Assembly (NCBI GenBank): GCA_963971425.1
Contig: OZ020515.1
Coordinates: 13,532,291 to 13,596,290 of the forward strand
Reading direction: 5' to 3'
Source of the DNA: Bryoerythrophyllum caledonicum
Taxonomy: Eukaryota > Streptophyta > Bryopsida > Pottiales > Pottiaceae
DNA length: 64,000 bases
In this document: in pieces, positions 44,943 to 56,428 of the stretch
Layout of the letters: each line of letters starts with the position of its first letter
Position numbering within the stretch: position 1 is the stretch's first letter
Position numbers and translations under genes: made by a program
Notes under the pieces: generated by a model
The model's database searches: none
Told to the model about the DNA's origin: nothing
Seen by the model: the letters and a program-made list of their open reading frames with translations, nothing else

Positions 44943-47900
44943 TCAAAGGACGATATCATCATCATCTGGTGCCTCATCGCAATCTGGACGGTTGTCATCA
45001 TCAGCTCCTTCACCGCTCTCATCTGAGAATTCTCCATTGCTACCATCCGTAGTCCAAAAGCCCTCTATTTCAGAGTTGTCATTGCGAAGCTCTACGACTG
45101 TTTCACCATCGCAACGCGAGCGTCTGAATCTCTTTTGTCGATGTGCGTGAGGATCATCGCCATCGGAATTTATGGTTGGGCGGCTGGTAGGACGAATTTC
45201 TCGATTCGGAACAACAAACGCTGGAGTTGTTAAAGAGCGTCCTGGAACATACGTGTCCAAAAACGGTTGTACAACCACGTTCGGATCTCGTGCCTCTATT
45301 CCAAGGAGGGGACGTCTACGATGCCTTAAGGAGGATGCTTCGCCGTTGTTTCTTCCTTCACAGCCTCTAGCCGCTCCACGGCCTCTAGACCCTCCACGAG
45401 CATTAGTCCTTGCACTCGGTTGTATATATTGACCCATTGGATGAAGAGGCGTCCTTGTAGCGGCCAGAGGGGGTCTGCCATTTCTGGTAGTAGTAGCGGA
45501 AGTGTTTAGACCCATCCCCTCAACGCCTACAATTCGTTGAAAAGGTCCATACATGGCATTCGCCGTTCTAGGAGAAGAGGAATTCCGGGAAGGCGGCGTT
45601 GGTACATTCTGGTCGTTGATAACCGTAGGCAACACCACAACCGGAGATGGTTGTGGCTCAAGGTCCTCTGTGAATGCAAAAGCATCATCGGGGTCTACAT
45701 ATTCCGGGTCAAAACGCTTTCGCTGATTAACAACCCTTTCATTTCTTCGAGTCGTCCCTACAATTGTTGTGTTTACAACATTTGCGTTAGAGTCTCCTTG
45801 AACGACTCCAGTGCTATGAAATGATGCACCCATTCCAATAGGGCTCTCTTGGCCATACCGGTTTTCAACCGATGCTTGGTTGTTTCGAGTCGCAGTATTT
45901 ACTGCGTTCTCTCCCGCTCCGTTGTTGTCGCCATCTCCATTTCCACCACCATAGTCTGATGGGGAATTGTCCTCGTCGCGAACATTCCCGACATTGCCCC
46001 CCCCCCCCCCCCCCGTTTCAGGCTCTTCAAGGTTAGTCACATTTGAGATGTCGCTCTCTGAGGAAGTAGACAAAGGTTGCACTTCATGAATGCCCCCATT
46101 TTGATGAAAATGAGGTGAAGGACTGCAACGAGGACTTTGATTCCAAGGTCCCCAACGACCTTGAGCCAATTCTTCTTCGACATCGTCATCATCTCCGTAA
46201 TAGTTTCTCGTTTCCTCAAGATGATCGGCGCCTTCCGCCCAAAGATTAGGGTGTCCACGGTACTCCAGCCGAGTGCGGGGAGTTGCCATATTGTGCTCAT
46301 CCTCTTCCTCGGCTATCAACACATCAAATTCACGATTAGGTTCACCCACCGGGACCGGCCCTAGGGCATCTGGGTCGGAATCCTCCGAGTGAATATTCGC
46401 ATCGTACCATCGAACGGGATCGGCCCCCGGTCTTTGTTGAAGGCATCGGCTATTGGTATAAATATACACCAATGACGCAGCCTTTTCTGCCGCTAATCGA
46501 TTTCGGCTCTTGTTGTGGACAAATGAGTACATATTCCAGTTCGTTCGCAAGAGCTAGCTGAACACGTAAGGGCTAGAATACCAACAGCTATTTTAGACAA
46601 TGCCTTGTTTGCGATCCTGGCCCACCATTGGTGGAGTTGAAGCTTTGTCTGGCGGATGTCAGATGCCTCGATAGGGCCATATGGTCCTGTGCCCTCCTCG
46701 TACTGTGTTAACTCATATTGGACGTCCTCATATGAGACTTCCAATACGTCCATCATTTTGCGAACAACCCGATTCAATGCTTTTTGTGCGATTCCGTCAG
46801 CCCTAAGCGCCATATTATCCTTGAGGTACGGATTCAAAAGAGCCCCGGCGTAGTGAACATCGATAAAAACCATTTGTCACCGGGCATCAAAAGATTGCTC
46901 AAGAGTGGATGCTATGTCAGCTCGTAGAGTAAAGGGTGACTCTCTCAAAGAGTACACGTGTTCTCGCAAATTATGCATCACGAGCCACGCACGACCCATG
47001 GCTCGTTCGCGGCCATCAAACACACGCAATGCCTTCAAAACATCCCTAGTCATGTGCACGTAATTCTGACATCGTTGCCAAAAGGCCACATCTTCCATGG
47101 TAAGGACCACATTACGCGCTGCGGTTGCTGCTTGCTCTCCATTTTGTTTGTTCCGTTGGGTTGCAAAGTAGTTTACAACACGGGGGTGGTCTTTCAACTG
47201 CTCCAACACTCCTTTGAGTCTCACCAATCGATCCAACATAAAGAAATTACAAGCAAAGCGGGTTTCAGTGGGCACTACAATATGCAGGTTTGGACTCAAC
47301 CCACGAAGTGTCCCCATTGTCGAATGATGGTTTCTAATATATTTGCACAATTTCTTTGCCCTCTCTATTAAATCTTTAAATTCTTGGACCTTCGCCCAAT
47401 CTTCCAACATGAGATCCAATGCATGTGCCATGCATCCCTGCTTGTGAATGTGTGGGTATGTGAGAATAATATCATCCATCGCTCCAAGCATGTTGGGAGC
47501 ATTGTCTGTACAAATCTGTGTCACATTCTTGGAACCCACCTTCTCAATGTAAACTTTCACTTGGTCCGCTATGTACTGCATGGACTTCTTCTCACCACTG
47601 GTGTCTATGCTTCCCAAGAATACGTCACCAGTGGGGCACGACATCATTAAATTCATGAGGGGCCTCCGATGGACATCATCCCAACCATCCGTGCATATCG
47701 ACACCCCATAATTCTTGATGGCAAAACCAACTTTGGCTTCACTCTCTTTCTCAATTTGCAACCTCTTAGGTTCAATCAATCTAGTCCTCAATTGGTGATA
47801 TGTAGGAGGAGTGTACTCAAACTTTGCCACAAATGTCGCCCTCACTGCAACGATGAACGCTTGATTTCGCGCCACATTAAAAGGCACATTCGCTTAATAG

Positions 47901-48421
47901 AAAAAAGTCGCCCACTTCTCATCAAGTTCCTTCCTCTTTGAATTGTTAAAAGCATCAAGCATCCGTTGTTGATGTAGTTGCCCAGATCTAGTGGAATTCG
48001 AGGCGGTAAGACCACCCGACACATGTTCGCGGTCGTTTCCTTCAGAGAGATTAGCCACTCCTTCCTGAGGCCCACTTGTTACCCCACCCGCCACATTATT
48101 TTGAGCGTCGGATTGGCTTGAAGTGTCAATAGTTGGTGCCCTCGATGGACCACTCGGGCCTGAATCTCCGCCATACATGTCCCCGCCCGTCATTCGTTGC
48201 GGAACAATGTTTCCACAATTGGCAAATCGACTTCGCACATAGGGAGGTAGGCTACGACAAATCGACCTCTCTGACTTGGCGCCGTATCCAAAGTGAGCGA
48301 ACGCACGCTCACGTTTGTAGCTAAAAGTATAGTTACAGAAAACACAACTCACTTTGCCCCCGTTGTCACCAAAATTGTACTAAGGTTCCCATTCTTTTGT
48401 TTGCTTCCTTTGACTTCCCAT
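44943..48421 (-). pseudogene. hAT transposase with BED finger and long disordered tail
   Basis: Minus-strand reading of about 1,160 codons starting at 48421 (MGSQRKQTKEW). Domains: BED-type finger (CVFCNYTFSYKRERAFAHFG), then the DUF659-like catalytic region with ICTDGWDDVHRRPLMNLMMS (first aspartate), CTDNAPNMLGAMDD (second) and QGCMAHALDLMLEDWAK. The C-terminal hAT dimerisation part follows (LHQWWARIANKALSKIAVGILAL, SASSCER), then a ~400-residue Gly/Asn/Pro-rich acidic tail to 44943. Three in-frame stops (near 48382, 47895 and 46878) and one frame change (near 46560) disable it. The tail contains an 18-C run (45997-46014) coding polyglycine. Confidence 0.88.
45997..46014. repeat. Eighteen-base C homopolymer in the transposase tail
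   Basis: A pure C tract on the plus strand that codes polyglycine on the minus strand. A slippage hotspot; its length may be mis-sequenced. Confidence 0.8.
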
Positions 48422-48718
48422 TGCATTCACGGCTTATGCCAAATAATGTGCAAGTCCCGTCTAAGCCAAAATCCGGGGCTACTTACAGTATAGAATCAAG
48501 TGAAAATATGAGGTCTGATAGCGCTGGTGCACTGCTTGAACCAATTTTTACATCACCTCAGCCGCACACCAGTGCCGCCTGCCACCCAAGTAGACTCGCA
48601 AGGAGCTCAAACTGAATTGAGGTCCAAGGGATAGAGGCCAAGGTGACAAGCGTGAGGACAATCGGCCCTCTCCGAACCTTTTATACACGAGCCAAGAACG
48701 GGTGGGACCTGAAGTGCC

Positions 48719-48915
48719 AAGGGCGGGGACGTCTCCGTGCAGGGGCGGGGACGTCTCCGCCCTGCCCTGTTGTGGGGAGACGTTCCCGCCCCTGCCCGGG
48801 TAAGGGCAGGGACGTCTCCGCCCTTGCCCGGGTAAGGGCGGGGACGTCTCCGCCCGACCAGGGCAGGGCGGAGACGTCCCCGGCCTTACTTGGGCAGGGG
48901 CTGGGACGTCTCCCT
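48719..48915. repeat. GACGTC palindromic island 2
   Basis: The longest island: seven or more GACGT(C/T) cores, each flanked by GGGCGG and CCGCCC arms and separated by TGCCCGGGTAAGGGC spacers, so the unit is itself an inverted repeat. It lies between the transposase start and the truncated RING paralogue. Confidence 0.8.
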
Positions 48916-48919
48916 CACC

Positions 48920-49190
48920 CAAGAGAAGGAGGCCTTTGGGGCATTTTGGGTGCTTAGGCACTCCTCCTCTCCATGAAGAGGGTGGAGGTTTTAATATAGA
49001 GTACCTTATTTTTGGTTCCGACAAGATTGCGACGCACTTAAAATTAGAAGCACGTTATGTCTACGAAGGAAGGCTTTCGGGAAAGTACTACTTTTGTCCT
49101 TTGACCGCATGCTCTCCAATAATGAACACCTTTATTAGCTCCCTAATAAACCAAGTAGTGGATAGCATGGGAGCTATGCAAGTCCCCATC
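48920..49190. repeat. Internal hAT duplication, unit 1
   Basis: The 270 bp after island 2 (GCACTCCTCCTCTCCATGAA, then TTTTTGGTTCCGACAAGAT and CCTTTATTAGCTCCCT) recur after island 3 at 50310-50516. Together with the adjacent RING-family coding sequence this shows that island, spacer and gene were duplicated as one segment inside the transposon. Confidence 0.75.
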
Positions 49191-49353
49191 CATAACGGGT
49201 AGTATTAGCCTCTAGTAGAATGTAATGTGCAAGTTCTCTAAATAAATTGTACCATTACAAACAAAAAGGATATTTAAAACCATATAATGTTTAGAGCAAA
49301 AGTATTGTTCACAAAATTGATTTGCTACGTCCTAAACCTTTAAATACTCCTAG

Positions 49354-50030
49354 TCAATAGTAACGTTGGTGAAGGGCTCGTTCGGTCCTCCTCAGCCTAC
49401 CACGTGCTTGTGCCTTTTCGCTCGCGACTTGGACGTGGGTTCCGTCGGAGTCATCATCTGAACTTGACGTGTTAGTATCATAGCTAGGTGTGTCGTCCAT
49501 CACAGTCATGAACTTGCCCAATCCACGTTCCGGATACTTGCGCCATCCCATTGGAATTATTCCATTTTCAGGGCGAGGAATTTTTACCTTCCCCGGCATC
49601 GACTTCAAAGTGGATCAATCCACTATCTTGCCCAACTTCACCTCCGCATGAACACCCCGGGCAATGAAGAGATTTACTTCGTTGCGTTGACGAATGGGAC
49701 GTCATACAACACTTGGTAAACTTCGATGCATCGGTTTTTAAACGCCTCGTCGATGCAATGTTTCAAGTTTGCCTTGTGGAAGCGCCGGTGATAGTTGTGT
49801 CGCACCTCTGGGAAAGCCTTGTCGATGTGGCACCACTCGATGTAGTTCGCGCAATCATCAAAACTCCATGGCTCCACTACGTCCTGCCAACCTCGAAAAG
49901 CCAACTTCTCGGGATTTCGAAGAACGTGCAACCGCTTCCGATGGGCGTTCCCCGCTCTTGCACGGGTCTTGTCACGCTCCTCCTTGGCCAATTGTCTGGA
50001 TGAAGACATGGTGTGCACGTGTGAATGCAA
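49354..50030 (-). pseudogene. Truncated paralogue of the hAT-borne RING protein
   Basis: Two frames (50030-49674 and 49608-49354) match the first ~220 residues of the RING gene at 51433-53718: KRLHVLRNPEKLAFRGW, EPWSFDDCANYIEWCHIDKA, HNYHRRFHKANLK and the IPMGWRKYPERGLGK block. Coiled coil and RING are absent, and there is a frame change and a stop between the two pieces. It is a partial duplicate left after internal duplication of the transposon. Confidence 0.8.
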
Positions 50031-50156
50031 AATTCTGGCGTGGATGGATGAATGAGACCTCGCACAACGCCCACATCCAGCTCAATGAAGAGATGGTGGA
50101 TAGGAGTATGCGAGGTAGGGACAAATGAGGTCCCCCTCCATTAAAATAGTAATCCG

Positions 50157-50240
50157 GTGGGGGCGGAGACGTCCCCACCCCTGCCCGGGTATGGGGCGGA
50201 GACGTCTCCGCCCCACCAGGGCAGGGCGGGGACGTTTGCT
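50157..50240. repeat. GACGTC palindromic island 3
   Basis: Three GACGTC/GACGTT cores with GGGGCGGA and CCGCCCC arms, followed by a G10 run near 50249-50259. It lies upstream of the truncated paralogue and begins duplication unit 2. Confidence 0.75.
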
Positions 50241-50309
50241 TGTAAATTGGGGGGGGGGTTCGTCCCCACAAAACTTTCCAAGGAGGCGTTTGAGGCCACT
50301 CTTGCTTGG

Positions 50310-50516
50310 CCGAGGCACTCCTCATCTCCATGAAGCGGGTGCACAATTAAATATGGGGTGATTTATTTTTGGTTCCGACAAGATCCTAATGCACTTAAAA
50401 TAACATGCAGATTATGTCTCTCCCTAGTTCTAGGGACGAAGGCGAAATGGAAAGTACAACTTTTGTACTTTGACGGCATGCTCTCTAATAAGGAACACCT
50501 TTATTAGCTCCCTATT
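50310..50516. repeat. Internal hAT duplication, unit 2
   Basis: Counterpart of 48920-49190, diverged by substitutions and small indels. The similarity is interrupted at about 50517 by a dispersed repeat and briefly resumes at about 50963 (AAGTAGTGAATAGCATGGGA). Confidence 0.7.
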
Positions 50517-50539
50517 AGTTTTGGAGCAAACATAAGAGT

Positions 50540-51240
50540 GTAGAAAATTATTTCCTTCCAAATAAAACAAAAATTCCTTGTCTTTAGTGGAAATTAACGC
50601 TTCAACTCAAGTCAAAGATTTTCACATATTGCCAAAAATATAACGGGCAAGGTACCAAAAACAAAAACGTCTTACCACATAAAACTTAGAGATTTTAACT
50701 TTTTATACTTTTGATTTTTTCCACAACAATATGTGGTGTAGACCTTCATATTGACCATAAATATACATCAATCTAAAACATATCAAGTATCTAAAAACTA
50801 AAACGTTACTTGCCCATTTTTTAGCTTCCACTACTAGTATAGTTGACTTGAATAAGATACACCCTTTTTCTACCTCTAACAATTGGTGTATGAGGAACTA
50901 ACATCATCCTAAACTACCATTAGTAATGGATTTAGGCCTTATCTAGTGCAAAAATTTGATACCAAGTAGTGAATAGCATGGGAGCTATGCAAGCCTTTCA
51001 ATCCGTGTGGTTAAAATTTATGAAATTTTGTGGAGACATTAACAAAGAAGTATTTATTGTGATCCTACGGTTAGATGTAGAAATAAAAAGGTTTTGTCTC
51101 CATTCTTAGGCATTATACTATAGCCTCGCAGTTTTGAAGTGTTTTTGGTGCAAAAATGCCTTGGTCCTTTAGGGATTAAAAATGTTTGGAGGTTTAAAAC
51201 TTGGTCCACACCATTTTTTTTAATACAAACGCACAAATCC
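50540..51240. repeat. Dispersed ~0.7-kb repeat, copy A (inside the hAT)
   Basis: It shares with copies B (58200) and C (61140) the ordered blocks AAGTCAAAGATTTTCACA, CCACATAAAACTT, CACAACAATATGTGGTGTA with CTTCATATTGACCAT, and AATCCGT with ATGAAATTTTGTG and GATCCTACGGTT. All copies have the same orientation. AT-rich and non-coding, with no terminal structure recognised. Class unknown. Confidence 0.65.
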
Positions 51241-51432
51241 TTACGAGGCTTAAGTACATCCATAATCACACGGATTAACACCACTATTATCAAGTAGAAT
51301 GTAGACAGTACTATTCATATATTTTTTTAGTATCCATAATATAATACGAAAGTGGAAAAAATACATGAAACGCTAAAAGATGAAGCATTGTAAGAAAATT
51401 GTCTCTTGGCACCGCAAAAACAAAAAATACAC

Positions 51433-53718
51433 CTAGTCAATATTCGTCAGGCTATTAGTAGTGCCACTCGCCCCTGCCTCGTTGTCGTGTGCCCCTACGT
51501 GCATAGGGAGGTCTTCATCTGAGCCCAATACAAGTCTACGAGACGCCGATCGTGTTCTCCTCGCTGGTCCATCTTCATCCAACACGGCCCTTTGGATTTG
51601 GGATTGCATGAGCTGGTCGAGCGCTTGCCGTGTCCCTGGACTGTGTACATCGAGCAAGAAGTCGATTCCGTCATTTCGGAAAATTTCTTTCCACTCTGAT
51701 TTCGATAATTGTCTTAGTTCTTGCGGGTCTGGTTGGTCAACGTCGTGAGAAATGCGATCCCCGTTATCGTCTGTGATGCAAACTCCGTCAACGGCCCACA
51801 ACCATTGCCGTGGATGAGGTCCGAAACAAAATTGCTCCCCGTTCTCGTCTCAATGGCCATTAAAGCATTGGTAGAAGAAATTTCGTTTTTCTTGACCGTA
51901 TTTGTCCTTTAACGGGATCAAATTCTTGCACACCCGGACAATCTGCTCCGGGTCCCTTTCCCAACCCCACTCGTTTGAGAGGTGCATCTTATCCAACCAG
52001 TGCATCTTCAGTTTCCAGCTCCACACCAAATCTTTTTCCCACATATGTGATTGATCATGAGCGTTCGTCACATTGAACTCCCAATGCGGGGGCATGTATG
52101 GAACTAATCCAAAAAGTTCGTACAATCGCTCGTGAAAAGGGGCCTTGCACAATGAGCACCGCCGGCATACAACCATCAAGCTAATCAAACAAAATGGATG
52201 GTACAAGTGCTCACAAGTGCCTAGATGCATCCCACCTTCTGGACCAAATGGATTTAGACAAATTGAGCAAGTCGTACCGTCGGATACAAAGCTCGAAGGT
52301 TGTGGCCACAATAACATGGGTTTGCCCTGATGATCGAGGGTAGATGAAACCTCCTTTTTGAAATCCCATTTGTAACGGGACCAATCGATGGTTGTTTGCC
52401 CACCAGCGGTTTTCACCATCGCCATTTCATCCATCTTGAAAAGATCATCTACGAGGGCCCACGATGTCAAACCAAACACCCTCTCCTGGTTGTTTTCGGT
52501 ATAGTTGTTGTTGATTTTTTGGAATTCCGCCACCAATTGTCGGGACCGATCGACCGTGAAGACGCATGCCAACTTCCATTGATAGTAATGTTCTACCAAC
52601 ACATCCAAGCGACTTTGTAGTCTTGAATTCTCTTCAAGCGCTTTAGCGAGCTCTTTGCCGCCGTCACCCCCCACACCCTCTTCTTTGTTGACCATAGCTT
52701 TGTCTGCATTGGTGAGGGCCTTATCAAACGACAATGAATCGTCTTGGGTTGACACGTGTACAAGCACTTCTTCTTCCCGTCGTGGATTCCGATCTTCTGT
52801 GGTCATTGTACTAGTTTGAAGGGCAAGTCGGAGCTCCTCCATATCACGTCGTTGCTGGTCAATAACAATGTTTTTATCATTAACATCAACTCTCAACTTG
52901 CGAACCTCATCGCGCAATGACAATAGTTCTGTTGTCTTCCCTTCCAATTGGTTCAGCAAGGTTTGGATAGTGTTGGCAAAAATAGCACCAGTAGAGGCTT
53001 CTAACGTTCGATCAACAACCGCGGGGGATTGTACCTGAGCCCCAACTTCATTAACGGTATTGTTAACGACTACGTTAACCGTTTGTTCCGCCCTCCTTCG
53101 TTTGGTGCGCGCTTGTGTCCTTTGGCTCCTTGTGATTGGAACGTGGGATCCGTCAGAGTCTGTATCCGTATTTGAGGGATCGGTCTCGTACGTGTCGACC
53201 GGTTCAGTCTTCGTCATCGATTTGCCCAATCCGCCTTCTGGATACCTCCGTGTCCCCATTGGAATCAATCCATTCACCGGAGAAGGAACTCTTATGCTAT
53301 CTCCCATGGCTTTCAAGGTGGACCAATCCACCTTCTTGCCCAACTTTACCTCCGCATGGACACCTCGCGCAAGGAAGAGATTTACTTTGTTGCGTTTGAT
53401 ATAAGGGATGTCGTACAAGACCTGGTTTACTTCAATGCACCGATTTTTGAACGCCTCGTCGGTGCACTTCCATAAATTTGCCTTGTGAAAGCGTCGGTGA
53501 TAATTGTGTCGCTCCTCCGGGAAAGCCTTGTCGATATGGCACCACTCAATGAAGTTTGCGCAATCCTCGAAACTCCATGGCTCCGGAACTTCTTCCCAAC
53601 CTTTAAAAGCCAAGTTAACAGGATTCCGAAGCACATGCAACCTCTTCTGCTGCTTGTTTCCCGATCATAGTCGACTCTTGTCTCGTTCTTCTTTATTCAT
53701 TTTTACCGGCGTGGCCAT
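51433..53718 (-). pseudogene. hAT-borne RING-H2 and coiled-coil protein
   Basis: One minus-strand frame of 761 codons starting MATPVKMNKEERDK. Order: a novel N-terminal domain (about 25-160; KRLHVLRNPVNLAFKGW, FIEWCHIDKAFPEERHNYHR), an acidic Ser/Thr linker with a basic KRRR cluster, a coiled coil (about 250-310), a second helical part, then a RING-H2 finger (about 480-535). The finger runs CSIC, CEH, HPFC and CSLC, that is C-x2-C...C-x-H-x2-H-x2-C...C-x2-C. A conserved C-terminal extension follows. Two TGA codons (codon 18 and 51850-51852) interrupt it; both would be single C-to-T or G-to-A changes. RING-H2 proteins are usually E3 ubiquitin ligases. Role in transposition unknown. Divergent from the kinase gene, 440 bp apart. 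Confidence 0.75.
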
Positions 53719-53888
53719 GGGTGGAGAAAATCTGAATAATATATGTGATGTGAATGGATGAAGTCCTCACACGACGCCCACAACCAACTCAATTAAGAGG
53801 TGGATGAAGAGGGAGTATGTGAGGCGGGGACAATTAGAGGTGTCCACGATATTATATAGCCGATAGACGAAGCACTGGTCTAGGGTCC

Positions 53889-53945
53889 CCGGGCAGGGGC
53901 GGAGACGTCCCCGCCGTGCCCAGGTAGGACGGGGACGTCTTCGCA
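53889..53945. repeat. GACGTC palindromic island 4 in a divergent promoter
   Basis: Two GACGTC cores with GGGGCGGA and CCCCGCCG arms in the 440-bp space between the divergent RING (minus) and kinase (plus) genes, so in position to serve both promoters. A TATAAATAGGGG at about 53963 fits a TATA box for the plus-strand gene. Confidence 0.65.
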
Positions 53946-54158
53946 AAAGAAACCCTACACCATATAAATAGGGGACTTTTTGTCCTTATTCTCTGCCAAG
54001 TCCACTCCCTAGGCCTCACGTGTCAGTTCGCTTTGCGGCCTGAAAGTGAGTTTGGTGGGTGATCGGGCTTGGCCCATTTATTGTACCCAGACTCTTTGCG
54101 GTTTTTTTAAAACTATCAACTTGGAATTTCGACCACGGTAGGGAGTTGACAATCACAT

Positions 54159-55738
54159 ATGGCGGGAGAAGGAAGTAGGTCGATGGAGAAGCGCCAAGTA
54201 TTTATGGACTTGGATGATGTTGATGAGACGGTTCTTCCGTCCACCAACACGGAGTTGACTTCGGGATCATTGAATCCGTCGTCATCGAGCGGGAAGAGGC
54301 GGAAGAAGTCACCAAATCCAGATATGCCCCCGCACGAATACATGGTTGAATGTAGAGGGATTGCCGTCGAGTTTTACAAGCGTCGGACAACAGGGGCGTT
54401 GACGAGGAGCTATCTGACCCACAACGAAGAGGGATACCACAAGTTGACGGTTGACATGCGACACGAATTAATGTCAAACCTTGATAAATCTGAGAAATTT
54501 AATAATTTCTCAGATTATTGGTTGCATTCGGAGTGGTTGGTCACACAAGTGACTGCACTGACCACCAATATCGTTGCGAACTGGTGTTACGTCACAGGGA
54601 AGAAGGAGGATGAGAGCACCTAGAATCTCGAGGAGCGCGCACTAGTGGCGAAGATGAGGATGATCCAGGGCTTCGTTCAACAGTACTCTTCTTCCCGTAA
54701 GAAGAAACTAGCTCCTTGGAAAGCGACTATTGAGGAGCAAATTTTGGCTCACTGCGTTGGTGGAACTTTCAAGTGGCTTGAAAGTTGCGCTAATGTGATT
54801 CCAATGCCAGGGCAGAGCGCGGTGGGTGGCTATGGGGCTGTACGGAAGGTGATGATAACCAAATTGGAAAACATTCCAAGTTGGATTTACTTCGCCGGAA
54901 AGACTCTGACCAACACCAATGAGAGGGAGAAGCGCCGAAACATTATCAACGAGGCTGGAAGGTGTCCGGTAGTGCATCCAGGGATCATTAGACTTGCGTA
55001 CATCCACCCGAAAACTATGGAAGGGTACACGCTCTGGTGGAATGGGGGATCTCTGGCTTCTTTTTGGTCCAAGTTTGACTCGAAAGTGGACGAAGCATTG
55101 CCATTTGAACGGATTGAGATGCATCCGAATACCGGGTTGTCAATCCAAGAGCTTCGGTGGGTAAAAACTTACCGCCAAAATCGAGTGAACCTCGCGCTAT
55201 CATTGCTTGTCATTGTGGGAAAATGCCACGATGCAAATTATATACACAATGACATCTCTCCATCGAATGTTTTGCTCCACTTTGATGAGTGGAAACCCGA
55301 TACGGTGTACATCGGAATTTGCGATTGGAGGCTTTCTAGTCGGGTTGTGGAGAATGAGCCATCAAGGTATGGTTATCAATTCAAGGAGGAGCTTCAACAA
55401 GAGAGAGAGCGGCGACGGTTTGTGGCACCAGAACTGTTCTATAATTTTGGGCCGCAGGGCTCTACCAACTCGCTTGAAGTCATGCAATGGTCACACCTCT
55501 ACTCCAGACAGCAGATGCATTTGCGGTGGGTTGGATTTGTGAAAAAATTTGGAAAGAAGATTGGGACACTTCGTATTTCACCAGCAAAAACACGGAGCAA
55601 TATGTAAACCTGAAGCTAAAACTTACAGCGTTGCAAAAACAACTGCTCGAAGAACGGTCTTCTGTACCAGATGTTTTAGACACATTAATGAAACCCCCCC
55701 ACAACTGGACTATGCTTGTATGTTGTTACCGACAATAG
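54159..55738 (+). pseudogene. hAT-borne protein-kinase-like gene
   Basis: About 526 codons from MAGEGSRSMEKRQ. The N-terminal ~155 residues are of unknown type with a KRRKK basic patch. The kinase fold follows: glycine loop GGYGAV (about 223), lysine in FAGKTL (about 244), catalytic loop HNDISPSNVLL (about 362), ICDW at the DFG position (metal-binding Asp kept, about 388), FVAPELF as APE (about 423) and DAFAVGWI for subdomain IX. Catalytic Lys, Asp, Asn and Asp all appear present, with atypical HND and CDW. One TAG (54621-54623) and one frame change (near 55490) disable this copy. A captured host kinase or an element-specific one; target unknown. Confidence 0.75.
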
Positions 55739-56149
55739 TTTTTTGTTAATTAGCTGCATTAGTTTCGCATGTGGTGGTTAAATAGGCAATACGGCATCTT
55801 CGTAGAAGAATATGTATAATTGGCAATTGCCATATGTTATATTTTAATCAAAATTGGATACGTCCAAATCTTAAATTCTAAATCCAAGATTTGCATTTGT
55901 TCAAGTACAAATAACAATTGATACACTATTGATACACTAAATGTGCACAAGTGAAAGAAATAAATTTATTATTTCTACAAAAACTGATACATAGTATAGT
56001 AAATGGCATTTAGTGTCCGGTTATGTCACTACACTAAGTGCCTCATTTGCAATTGGTGTATGGGTTCACATTTAGTGTATACTACAGTAAACATAAATTT
56101 TAGTTTACCAATATAGTGTCAATAGTTAAACCCTATTAACTAACTCATG
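55739..56149. other. Spacer downstream of the kinase gene
   Basis: AT-rich, no gene. It probably holds the kinase 3' UTR. Confidence 0.5.
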
Positions 56150-56240
56150 AAGGGGCGGAGACGTCCTCGCCCCTGCACTAGTAGAGGCGGAGACGTCCCC
56201 GCCCCTTTGTGGGCAGGGGCGGGGACGTCCCCGCCCCACC
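56150..56240. repeat. GACGTC palindromic island 5
   Basis: Three GACGTC cores with GGGGCGG(G/A) and CCCCGCCCC arms between the kinase gene and the right terminus. It mirrors island 1 at the left end. Confidence 0.75.
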
Positions 56241-56369
56241 TCCCTCTTGCCATTAGTCCCCGATCCTTCTCAAACATGATCCTCTCCAATGTGGCAGCTA
56301 TGTGGTGCCAACATGGCTGCCACGTCGCCTGTTTTTACCTAGTGGATAAGTCAACCCTCAGTTGACTTA

Positions 56370-56428
56370 CCCGGACGGGCGAGAGCTCTACCGGACGGGC
56401 GAATCGGACGGACGGGCGTACCGGACGT
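56370..56428. repeat. Right subterminal CGGACGGGCG repeats of the hAT
   Basis: Four copies of CCGGACGGGCG or close variants in 60 bp, just inside the right terminus, matching the left end's words. Confidence 0.75.

Noticed and set aside
45172-45824. Plus-strand frames opposite the transposase tail
   Set aside because: Shadows of the minus-strand transposase frame.
48719-48915. Regular short repeats resembling a CRISPR array
   Set aside because: Units are palindromic, irregularly spaced and without unique equal-length spacers; the genome is eukaryotic.
54202-55203. Minus-strand frames opposite the kinase gene
   Set aside because: Shadows; the plus strand carries all kinase motifs.
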